Part shown: in pieces, positions 30,365-35,919 of the stretch
Layout: every line of letters starts with the position of its first letter
How positions within the stretch are numbered: position 1 is the first letter of the stretch
Virus record (IMG/VR): IMGVR_UViG_3300034110_000089
Coordinates: 1 to 35,919 of that record
Length of the DNA stretch: 35,919 nt
DNA from: a virus
Direction: 5' to 3' (one strand)
Made by a program: the position numbers and the translations under genes
Notes under the pieces: model-generated
The model's database searches: none
Seen by the model: only the letters and a program-made list of their open reading frames with translations
What the model was told of the DNA's origin: nothing

Positions 30365-31105
30365 TTACCGTACACGCCCTTCAGAGTACGCCTGCATGAT
30401 TTCATCACTCAGTGTTTCGTACCTTGCCGGGTCTGTCATCTTGAGACGAATGAGGTCGGCCCGTCGATAGACTCGTTTTGAACTCTCGCCTGAACCACCC
30501 ACATCGACTTGCGCGGCTTTCATGCTCTTGGTCCGTGCAGCATTACCTGCCTGCTCGGTTTCCTTGGCCTTGACGCCACGAAGCTGCTTGAAGGTAGACA
30601 ACAATTCATTGGCCGAGTCATAGTCAAACTCACCATCGGCTTTCGCGTAGAGGCCCATGCGTACAGGTGAAGACTTCACCCAGCTTTGGAACTCAGAATC
30701 ATTGACCACTTGGGAGAAGTCAGGGTGATCTTGCGCCAGCTTTTGCTGAATCTGCATCCGTTTGAAGTCTTGGCTCGCCTGGCGGGCCGCGAGAACGTCG
30801 GGGTGCTTATCAATCGTCGCTTGAACTGCTTTTTGAGGGTTCTCAAAAAAGTCAACTTCAGGTTCGTCCTCTTTGATATGCTGCTGCTTAGAACTGAGGT
30901 TCTGCTTGAGCAACTCGTCAGCCAATTTACGGACCTCGCCGACCTCTTGGGCCTGCTTGCCAATCAGCTTTTCAGCTTCTTGGTGCATCCGCACGACTTC
31001 TTCGAGACTTTTAGCCCTGTATTTCTCAGGAAGCTCTTGCGTTGTCGTCTTAGCTTCTTCAATTTCGAGTTCGCCTAGCGGCTCTGCTTCATTGTCAATC
31101 AACAT
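30365..31105 (-). CDS. Scaffolding protein
   Basis: The product has 246 residues with AGGAACATAAAT before the ATG. It is highly charged and almost wholly helical. It starts MLIDNEAEPLGELEIEEAKT, continues through YRAKSLEEVVRMHQEAEKLI and a Gln/Lys-rich middle, and ends with the basic MTDPARYETLSDEIMQAY segment. This profile fits internal scaffold proteins, in which the basic C-terminal helix binds capsid. It is immediately upstream of the capsid gene. No protease domain is seen. Confidence 0.85.
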   Translation of the reverse strand: MLIDNEAEPLGELEIEEAKTTTQELPEKYRAKSLEEVVRMHQEAEKLIGKQAQEVGEVRKLADELLKQNLSSKQQHIKEDEPEVDFFENPQKAVQATIDKHPDVLAARQASQDFKRMQIQQKLAQDHPDFSQVVNDSEFQSWVKSSPVRMGLYAKADGEFDYDSANELLSTFKQLRGVKAKETEQAGNAARTKSMKAAQVDVGGSGESSKRVYRRADLIRLKMTDPARYETLSDEIMQAYSEGRVR

Positions 31106-31157
31106 ATTTATGTTCCTGCCAAAATGGTTGTAGGATAATCAACTCGGCGCTGGGCGC

Positions 31158-31385
31158 TTATGAGTTGGCTTTGCGCTCGGCGGCTAACTTTTCCGTGTGG
31201 CGGCGACCAAACTGCGCTGCCGCAGTGGGGAAATGGCCGGACCAACCTTCCAAGTTAAACGCCGGAGCGCTTATGACGCGGTGGGCAAGCCCCCCGCATC
31301 CGCACTCAATTTCGGTGGTCTCATAAATCACCAAAGATTCAGTGCGTTGCCCGCATTCGCAGGCAAATTCATACATTCTTCTCAT
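31158..31385 (-). CDS. FmdB-like zinc-ribbon protein
   Basis: The 75-residue product starts MRRMYEFACECGQRTESLVI and has CEC and CGCG pairs about 20 residues apart, then AHRVISAPAFNLEGWSGHFP. The pattern of YEF-CxCG, C-x-CGG and VISAPAFN is that of the FmdB-type putative regulatory zinc ribbon. The first CxxC is shortened to CxC. Such proteins are frequent in phage capsid-gene regions with unknown function. GAGG precedes the start, and the gene overlaps its upstream neighbour by 17 bases. Confidence 0.82.
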   Translation of the reverse strand: MRRMYEFACECGQRTESLVIYETTEIECGCGGLAHRVISAPAFNLEGWSGHFPTAAAQFGRRHTEKLAAERKANS

Positions 31386-31608
31386 TCAAATCCTCATATG
31401 CTCGTTCGCTGACCCCTTTCAGGGTTTTCAGCCAAGTCAGGATAGAAATCTCGCCTTTGCGAAATTGTAGACTTTTTTCATCCGCAATGGTAGAGACATT
31501 GTTTGTTGCCTCCAACATTACGTCCACATCTTCCATCAAGTCTTTCCAGCCCTGTTGGGAAAACAGGTCAAACCTGGCCTCATAGTACTTTTGGAGTTCG
31601 GGTGTCAT
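31369..31608 (-). CDS. Hypothetical protein, 79 aa
   Basis: I place the start at the ATG at 31608 (MTPELQKYYEARFDLFSQQG), with AGAGGAAACTG upstream, which lies inside the previous gene's 3' end. The product is helical and acidic (WKDLMEDVDVMLEATNN; then EISILTWLKTLKGVSERAYE). Small proteins with a KYYEARFDLFSQ start are common in virion operons. No function is known to me. Confidence 0.7.
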   Translation of the reverse strand: MTPELQKYYEARFDLFSQQGWKDLMEDVDVMLEATNNVSTIADEKSLQFRKGEISILTWLKTLKGVSERAYEDLNEKNV

Positions 31609-31885
31609 CAGTTTCCTCTTTGTGTTCAATAGCCTGAGCAACAGCGCTCACGGCACGTTTACCCATAATGCCGCCAATGCCGCCGACGATTAGCAGCACG
31701 ATGTCGTTGAGCATCTTGGTGTACGCCTGGTCGATAGGCGCCATCGCCTTGATCGGCTGGGTCACGAACGTCACAGAATACAGCAAAGCCCCGACGATGA
31801 ACATCAGGATAAGCGTCACCGAAATGACGACAAAAGCCCAGATTCGGACTTCAATCTGGTCGGCGGTCAGGTGTGACTTGCTCAA
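31580..31885 (-). CDS. Two-helix membrane protein, holin-like
   Basis: The product has 101 residues. MSKSHLTADQIEVRIWAFVV leads into a first membrane helix (VVISVTLILMFIVGALLYSV). A second one is DIVLLIVGGIGGIMGKRAV with two Gly-rich faces, and the tail is charged. Topology N-in/C-in with about 28 residues between helices fits a small class of holins or antiholins. The genome already has a GTA-type holin 12 kb away, so this could be a second membrane effector. It overlaps the lipoprotein gene by 35 bases. Confidence 0.68.
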   Translation of the reverse strand: MSKSHLTADQIEVRIWAFVVISVTLILMFIVGALLYSVTFVTQPIKAMAPIDQAYTKMLNDIVLLIVGGIGGIMGKRAVSAVAQAIEHKEETDDTRTPKVL

Positions 31886-32051
31886 TTTGCTTCTCCAAAA
31901 CAGGGGCTACAAGGTATTCGGGGCAAGTCTGCGTAAACTGGCAGCGAGGCTTCTGGCATTGCTCTTTCTGGAAGTTGTCGGGGTTCTGGCAGAAATACCG
32001 GTACTGCTCTTCGCAGCCAACAAGCAGAAGCAGAAAAATCAATTTCCACAT
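31851..32051 (-). CDS. Small lipoprotein, possible o-spanin-like
   Basis: The ATG at 32051 opens MWKLIFLLLLVGCEEQYRYF. LLVGC is a lipobox with Cys 13 as the lipidation site, and Glu follows, so the mature protein would be sorted to the outer membrane. The mature part (about 54 residues) has five further cysteines and QCQKPRCQFTQTCPEY. A longer frame begins at 32255 without a ribosome-binding site and lacks the signal peptide. It overlaps genes on both sides. Rz1-like spanins are short lipoproteins, but this one is not Pro rich. The role is open. Confidence 0.75.
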   Translation of the reverse strand: MWKLIFLLLLVGCEEQYRYFCQNPDNFQKEQCQKPRCQFTQTCPEYLVAPVLEKQIEQVTPDRRPD

Positions 32052-32530
32052 TTGAACTCCCGGCAGTAGTAGACGATCTCGACGCCGATCCACATCAGCA
32101 CCACAAAAACGATGGTGGCCAGTGTGATGGCGGTCCACAGCTCCAGGTCTTCCTTGCGTTTCTTGATGGCCTGCTTGGCTGCATCTGCGGCCCTGCGGCG
32201 CTGGGCCTTGTCGTCCGCATCCATCTGGGCGCGGCGGTTGACGATCTTTTCCCAAACGTCCATGTTGTGGGGGAAGAAGAGCTGCTTGACCTGTTCCTCG
32301 AACTGGCGTGCGTTCTCGATGGCCAGCTCCAGCTCCACAGCCTTGCCCATGTTGGAGCCTTTGAAGCCACCCTTGTTGGACTCCTCAAGCACCTTGACGG
32401 CATCGGCCTTGGCATCGAAGTATTTGCCCAGCACAGGGCCAAGGCTGCGGACATCATCGACAGTCTTGACGGCCTTCTTGACCAGATTAACAGCAGCCGA
32501 CACGGCTGCAAGGGCTGTTAGCGGGTCCAT
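32039..32530 (-). CDS. Coiled-coil membrane protein with C-terminal anchor, 163 aa
   Basis: The product begins MDPLTALAAVSAAVNLVKKA with a mildly hydrophobic amphipathic helix. It continues with a long charged helical region (AVELELAIENARQFEEQVKQ, VNRRAQMDADDKAQRRRAAD). It ends with a membrane segment (AITLATIVFVVLMWIGVEIV) and the tail YYCREFKCGN. This layout suggests a tail-anchored membrane protein with most of the chain in the cytoplasm. It may pair with neighbours of the membrane cluster. Function unknown. Confidence 0.7.
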   Translation of the reverse strand: MDPLTALAAVSAAVNLVKKAVKTVDDVRSLGPVLGKYFDAKADAVKVLEESNKGGFKGSNMGKAVELELAIENARQFEEQVKQLFFPHNMDVWEKIVNRRAQMDADDKAQRRRAADAAKQAIKKRKEDLELWTAITLATIVFVVLMWIGVEIVYYCREFKCGN

Positions 32531-32616
32531 AGCACCTCAACCATCACTTTGGTAGTCCAGATGACAATACCGACAATGAAAATCGCCGCGACCAGAGCCT
32601 CGGCGAAGTCTCTCAT
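32518..32616 (-). CDS. Membrane microprotein, 32 aa
   Basis: The frame MRDFAEALVAAIFIVGIVIW continues as TTKVMVEVLWTR, giving one membrane helix. The start overlaps the preceding stop (ATGA), and the end overlaps the next gene by 13 bases. It is well embedded in a coupled cluster, which supports translation. Role unknown. Confidence 0.55.
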   Translation of the reverse strand: MRDFAEALVAAIFIVGIVIWTTKVMVEVLWTR

Positions 32617-32837
32617 GTCTTATCGGCTTTGCCGTCCAGCTTGTCAAAAATTTGCTTGACCATCGACTTGATCTCAGCGATGTCCGAGCGGTAGTCGTCC
32701 TTGGCCACATAAGTGTGCGGCATCTCATTGACCTTGTCCTCCAGACGCTGGATCGTGCGCGTCAGGTTGTTGATGACATAGATCGCCAAGAACCCGGCTA
32801 CCGATACTACGAGGTTGAAGAGTTGTTGGTTGTCCAT
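32613..32837 (-). CDS. Membrane-anchored coiled-coil protein, i-spanin-like topology
   Basis: The product has 74 residues. A short N-terminus leads to one membrane helix (LFNLVVSVAGFLAIYVINNL), then a charged region with heptads (TRTIQRLEDKVNEM, then YRSDIAEIKSMVKQIFDKLD). Type II membrane topology with a periplasmic coiled coil would match Rz-like i-spanins or XhlA-type proteins. The nearby lipoprotein could be its partner. The motif HTYVAKDDYRSDIAEIK is frequent in unassigned phage proteins. Spanin assignment is inference. Confidence 0.68.
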   Translation of the reverse strand: MDNQQLFNLVVSVAGFLAIYVINNLTRTIQRLEDKVNEMPHTYVAKDDYRSDIAEIKSMVKQIFDKLDGKADKT

Positions 32838-32869
32838 GTCACGACTCGGCTAGAAAGTGTTGCCAGATT

Positions 32870-33037
32870 TTACTCAGGTTGTGGGTCCGCAGGCAGCGGC
32901 GTGTTGCCCTCGGCCAGCCATTTCAGGTACTCGGCGTAGTCTGTGTTGGCTGGGTCGAATGGGATGAAGGCGTTGTCAGCGATGCGTTTGATGCAGGTTG
33001 CTGCGCCGAGTTCTGTGTCAGGGCAAAGTCGGTACAT
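32870..33037 (-). CDS. Small fibre-associated protein, 55 aa
   Basis: The ATG at 33037 has GCGGAGCTTTAATC upstream, overlapping the end of the fibre gene. The product contains IPFDPANTDYAEYLKWLAEG followed by NTPLPAD, a short motif (PFDPANTDYxEYLxWLAEGN) found in phage tail-fibre accessory proteins. It probably assists fibre folding or attachment. The Pro-rich end is unstructured. Confidence 0.7.
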   Translation of the reverse strand: MYRLCPDTELGAATCIKRIADNAFIPFDPANTDYAEYLKWLAEGNTPLPADPQPE

Positions 33038-33039
33038 GA

Positions 33040-34077
33040 TTAAAGCTCCGCTGACAAGTTGTAAACAATTGACTGCCGTTGCTCACCTGTTGCAGTTGTT
33101 GTCCAAACGGCTCGTTGTGATGTAGCTGAACCCGACCAATCCGATCCGATGGTGTCTGAACGTGCCGTGATGGTTAGCGTAGGAGCTGCTCTCATCTCCA
33201 CAAGGTTCCACGAGTTAATAAATTTTGTGTTCCCGGTCGTAGAGTAAATAAACAAATTTACACCGCCTGCTGCGTAATACCGCTGGCACATCATCAACTC
33301 ACGCCCGTAGTCCCTGCGCTCAAACGGGGAAGCAACGCTGCCAGCTTCAAGCTGTACGCCTGTGATGTAGAAGGTGGCTCCGACAGTGGAAATTAAATTG
33401 ACTGCGCCTGTGGCTGAACGGTAATCAGCGCCAGCCCAAGCACCTGCTGTGCCGCTGACTGTGGAGCCAGCACCCGTTGCAAAGTAAAGGTATGCGCCAA
33501 TCCCGTTGGTTGTCAGCCAAGTGCCAGTCGTATCACCGGGGATGGTAATTGTTTCCAACTCCCATGTGTTGGCGGCACTGATTGTGTAGGTAAAGGGGTA
33601 GCTGCGGTTGGCGGCTGAATTTGAAATTGCGCCGCCAAATGTCCCGGTTAAACTTGAGCGTACCCAAAAGGACAATGTGACTGCTTGAGCAGAGGCTGTT
33701 CCCCACCCAAAATCAGCCATGTTGAAGCCTTCAACGCGCTGCTGGATAGAGTAGTTTTGTGTTGCGCCCAATGACGCATCTGCTGTTGTAACCGTGTACA
33801 GCAAAGAGTTGTTAAAACCAGTTGGCGCAGTGGAGGATTGCTGAACAGAGACAACTCCTTCCGCATCGTTTCGGATTACCCACCGATCCAGAGTGTATGT
33901 GTTCACTGTGCCGCTGATGCTCACACTCGCTCCAGCCTTACGCTGGTCAATCCGCATGTCGGAATTTATCAGACGATTCCTGAAGCCCATGCTGTTTGGA
34001 GGCGAAGCAACGCCGTACAGTACCGCAGCACTGCCACCAGAAGCGTCATAAATTGCGTTTGTGTTTACTTGGCTCAT
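33040..34077 (-). CDS. Tail fibre protein, 345 aa, beta-sandwich type
   Basis: The start has GAGGAGCAACTCGC upstream. It opens MSQVNTNAIYDASGGSAAVL, a common fibre entry. FRNRLINSDMRIDQRKAGAS and YTLDRWVI follow, a motif found in phage fibre and carbohydrate-binding-module-like proteins. The body is beta-rich, with TLSFWVRSSLTGTFGGAIS and a jelly-roll-like WELETITIPGDTTGTW segment. It ends the conserved part with GVQLEAGSVASPFERRDYGR and ELMMCQRYY, a signature found near the end of many phage fibres. It may bind surface sugars. Overlap with the XkdW-like gene is ATGA. Confidence 0.85.
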   Translation of the reverse strand: MSQVNTNAIYDASGGSAAVLYGVASPPNSMGFRNRLINSDMRIDQRKAGASVSISGTVNTYTLDRWVIRNDAEGVVSVQQSSTAPTGFNNSLLYTVTTADASLGATQNYSIQQRVEGFNMADFGWGTASAQAVTLSFWVRSSLTGTFGGAISNSAANRSYPFTYTISAANTWELETITIPGDTTGTWLTTNGIGAYLYFATGAGSTVSGTAGAWAGADYRSATGAVNLISTVGATFYITGVQLEAGSVASPFERRDYGRELMMCQRYYAAGGVNLFIYSTTGNTKFINSWNLVEMRAAPTLTITARSDTIGSDWSGSATSQRAVWTTTATGEQRQSIVYNLSAEL

Positions 34078-34235
34078 GCGAGTTGCTCCTCAGTTGGTCG
34101 TGCCAGTGTGGGGTGATCCCACGCAGCAATGTAGTCGCCTTTGCCGTCAGAGTCGTTCTGCAAGCGGATGACGGTCATGAAGTCACGGTCTGTGAGTTCA
34201 GGGTACAGGGCTTTGATTTTGTCGTACAAGGTCAT
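34074..34235 (-). CDS. XkdW-like tail-assembly protein, 53 aa
   Basis: The product begins MTLYDKIKALYPELTDRDFM and includes GDYIAAWDHPTLARPTEEQL. This pattern (YPELT.DF....IxLQND and HPTLARPTxEQL) is characteristic of small XkdW-like proteins encoded beside tail-fibre genes. CGGAGCGCAAC precedes the ATG, and both ends overlap neighbours by four bases. It is probably a fibre-assembly helper, but the mechanism is not known to me. Confidence 0.78.
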   Translation of the reverse strand: MTLYDKIKALYPELTDRDFMTVIRLQNDSDGKGDYIAAWDHPTLARPTEEQLA

Positions 34236-34801
34236 GTTGCGCTCCGTGCGAGGAAGGCCGTAAGACTACAACCCGTCACCGCCCCACCTGCAAACGATGC
34301 GCTGGATGCTGCAACCCACCCGTAAAGTTCAACATAATCGGTTGAGCCGTTAAGATACAAAAGCCCGTTACATGAAATTGCGCCGCCACCGGAAGATACT
34401 GATCCGTCCCCGCCACGCAAAAATTCAGCCCCGTTTTTATATAAAGACGCAATCATGCGAGTTGGAGATGTGGAAGTACCTACGTTTACCACCCCCGAAA
34501 ATTGGTAGTACCCGGCAACAGTCGGTGTGAACCGGGATGTTGCCGTACTAAATTCGCCAGCAGTGTCAAAGTATTCCGACTGAAGCGTAACTTTCGTAAA
34601 CGTAGCCGAAGACACGGATTGGTTTGTGCTGTTATAAGCACTAAACGCAGGACCATTCACAGGCACACCCGCTGTTGCAGTGGTCAGGATCGTGCCAGTG
34701 TTGTCGGGCAAAGAAATTGTCCTGTCGGTAGAACCGGCAGGTGCTGAGATTGTGTAAGTTGCTGTCCCGGAGGCCGGGCTGCTCACGGCAATTTTAGACA
34801 T
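34232..34801 (-). CDS. C1q/TNF-like domain fibre protein
   Basis: The product has 189 residues from the ATG at 34801; an upstream ATG at 34825 exists. It begins MSKIAVSSPASGTATYTISA, followed by an RTISLPDNTGTI segment typical of fibre necks. Residues about 50-189 show the C1q jelly-roll pattern: GPAFSAYNS, TKVTLQSEYFDTAGEF, RFTPTVAGYYQFSGVVNV and MIASLYKNGAEFLRGG. Such domains form compact trimers at fibre tips. It overlaps the S74 gene by 8 bases and precedes the XkdW-like gene. It is probably a receptor-binding or structural tip. Confidence 0.82.
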   Translation of the reverse strand: MSKIAVSSPASGTATYTISAPAGSTDRTISLPDNTGTILTTATAGVPVNGPAFSAYNSTNQSVSSATFTKVTLQSEYFDTAGEFSTATSRFTPTVAGYYQFSGVVNVGTSTSPTRMIASLYKNGAEFLRGGDGSVSSGGGAISCNGLLYLNGSTDYVELYGWVAASSASFAGGAVTGCSLTAFLARSAT

Positions 34802-35714
34802 TTGCTTTTCCTTCGAGGGCTTCAACTCGGGCGGTCAAAGCGGTGATGATGGCTTGCTGCTCTTGGATGGCTTTGACCAAAACGGGCACCAGCTTGGGGT
34901 AGTCAAGCGACAACGAGCCGTCTGAGTTTTCCCCAATTACCTCGGGTACAAGCTCCTGCATTTCTTGGGCAATAAAACCAAGTTCGCGCTGTTTTCCAAA
35001 GCGATCTTCATCGATCCATTTGAAATTGACAGGTCGCATTGCAAGGACTTCGGGCAACCCTTGAGAAATTTCTCTGTCGTCTTCTTTCAAATTGCGGTCA
35101 GACGACGAGTTAGTCAAGCCGCCAGAAGCATCCGAATAAACCGCCCGGTTTCCGCTGCCGGATAAGCTAGAAACAACCACATACCCATCGTTGCGGCAAC
35201 CAAATATGTCTGCGCCGCTGGCGCGATCAACCACAAGGGCATAATCTGCAGAAGTTGAACTCGCACCTACAACTCGAAGTCGAGAGCCAGCATCTGCAAC
35301 AGTTGCCCCCACCAGCAAGTTACCGCTGGTGTCGATACGGGCGCGTTCTGCATCTCCTGCCCATAAAGCCAAAGGCGATGTTCCAGCAAATGAGCCCACT
35401 TGAGTAGCTGATGCCCCACCATCGCGCTGTCTGCGAATACCTGAAACAACGGTACTTCCGTCTTGAATCACCCAACCAGCGAATGTTGTAGAGCTAGCGG
35501 CTCCATCGTTTTGCACGATTCCGTAAGTCGCAGCAGCACTTTGGTCTTTACGACCATGAATTAAATTTGAAGGCGAACCCGTCCCAATACCCACGTTACC
35601 GCCAGTGGTCGTCACCAGCGTATTCGCAGGGGTCGTGTCGGCAAAGACTACGCCGTCACCTGTGTAGCCACCATCGTTGGTGATGCCCGTTGTTCCGTTC
35701 AAAACGATGCTCAT
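34794..35714 (-). CDS. Tail fibre/spike with S74 intramolecular chaperone
   Basis: The product has 306 residues with TTTAAGGAGCAAGT before the ATG. The first 200 residues form a beta-rich stalk with recurring VGIGTGSPSNLIH, ARIDTSGNLLVGAT and LRVVGASS units. The C-terminal 100 residues contain a Peptidase_S74 domain: SSDRNLKEDDREISQGLPEV, FKWIDEDRFGKQRELGFIAQ and EMQELVPEVIGE. The Ser of SSDRNLKED is the predicted cleavage serine. A final coiled coil (LVPVLVKAIQEQQAIITALT) follows. The domain folds the trimer and cuts itself off. Confidence 0.95.
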   Translation of the reverse strand: MSIVLNGTTGITNDGGYTGDGVVFADTTPANTLVTTTGGNVGIGTGSPSNLIHGRKDQSAAATYGIVQNDGAASSTTFAGWVIQDGSTVVSGIRRQRDGGASATQVGSFAGTSPLALWAGDAERARIDTSGNLLVGATVADAGSRLRVVGASSTSADYALVVDRASGADIFGCRNDGYVVVSSLSGSGNRAVYSDASGGLTNSSSDRNLKEDDREISQGLPEVLAMRPVNFKWIDEDRFGKQRELGFIAQEMQELVPEVIGENSDGSLSLDYPKLVPVLVKAIQEQQAIITALTARVEALEGKANV

Positions 35715-35723
35715 ACTTGCTCC

Positions 35724-35919
35724 TTAAAGCACCACCCACACCGAGCCCGAAGGCACGGTGACGGAGACGCCGCTGTCAATTGTGATTGGGCCAGTGCTCA
35801 TGGCGTTCTTGCCCGCAGTGATAGTGTAATTGGCGGTGACGTTTTGGTCATTCTCGTAGAACACCTGATTGCCCCCGCCGCCCGATGCCCCGCCGCCGAT
35901 GGGCACCACGGTGCCGCCC
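35724..35919 (-). CDS. Small tail-fibre protein, C-terminal part (gene split by window ends)
   Basis: This piece continues the gene that starts at 284. It reads VVPIGGGASGGGGNQVFYEN, then a polar segment with TITAGKNAMSTGPITIDSG, and ends SVWVVL before the stop at 35724. The whole product is 113 residues. NQVFYENDQNVTANYTIT is a motif frequently found in phage fibre accessory proteins. The stop lies 9 bases before the S74 fibre start. The Thr codon in STGP carries the base difference between the two contig ends. Confidence 0.75.
   Translation of the reverse strand, partial: GGTVVPIGGGASGGGGNQVFYENDQNVTANYTITAGKNAMSTGPITIDSGVSVTVPSGSVWVVL
35782..35919. repeat. Contig-end overlap, right copy
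   Basis: This is the second copy of bases 1-138, with the single mismatch at 35793. Joining the contig here gives a circle of about 35,781 bp. The mismatch means the two ends were not collapsed from one identical sequence, so it may reflect a strain variant in the source population or a base error. Confidence 0.93.

Noticed and set aside
31158-31385. Transcription factor controlling the phage
   Set aside because: FmdB-type ribbons are labelled regulatory in databases, but nothing in this sequence supports DNA binding; I keep it only as a zinc ribbon of unknown role.
32039-32530. Classical Rz-type i-spanin
   Set aside because: The membrane helix is C-terminal with a 10-15 residue tail, the reverse of Rz topology; the 74-residue neighbour fits better.

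Overview
The window is the complete, closed genome of a small tailed bacteriophage, most likely a podovirus, assembled as one linear contig. The first 138 bases recur as the last 138 bases with one synonymous difference, and the gene cut by the window ends (start codon at 284, stop at 35724) becomes one intact 113-codon fibre gene when the ends are joined. The unique circle is therefore about 35,781 bp. The sequence is GC-rich, ribosome-binding sites are of the AAGGAG type, and the gene set (family A DNA polymerase, primase-helicase, DUF2800 nuclease, GH19 endolysin, GTA-type holin, P22-like tail hub, S74 fibre) fits a phage of Gram-negative bacteria. A freshwater Burkholderiales-type host is a guess. 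I see no integrase, CI-like repressor, phage RNA polymerase, tRNA, CRISPR array or insertion sequence.

Layout. (1) Control region 6390-6752, between two divergent transcription units, carries six copies of a TGACCCAGAA-like motif and an alternating TA tract. (2) Rightward early unit 6753-8229: six or seven tiny, mostly overlapping genes of unknown function, ending at an intrinsic terminator. (3) Leftward replication unit 14547 to 8250: small ORF, DUF2800 PD-(D/E)XK nuclease, candidate ssDNA-binding protein, membrane microprotein, DNA polymerase, primase-helicase. (4) A second divergent control region, 14548-14634. (5) Rightward unit 14635-19001: VRR-NUC nuclease, DUF3310 protein, SNF2-type helicase and twelve small genes, most joined by 4-base start/stop overlaps. 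(6) One very long leftward late unit that starts at 6389 and runs through the contig junction to 18970. It encodes the terminase subunits, portal, a fibre block (collagen-like, S74, C1q-like and others), a group of small membrane proteins, scaffold, capsid, decoration protein, a set of small basic proteins, adaptor, tail hub, collar fibre, cupin, three presumed ejection proteins, holin and endolysin.

How it works together. The leftward replication unit and the first genes of unit 5 supply replication and recombination. Family A polymerase pairs with a primase-helicase that combines a primase-like N-terminal region, a zinc site and an SF3/DUF5906-type ATPase, so no separate primase or helicase loader is needed. 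The late unit builds and releases the particle. Transcription probably depends on host RNA polymerase from the two divergent control regions.

The least explained parts are the repeat-rich control region 6399-6644 (operator array or origin), the membrane/lipoprotein cluster 31580-32837 (possible spanins or a second lysis or exclusion locus), the run of small basic proteins 28155-28951, and the dense microprotein operon 16424-19001.
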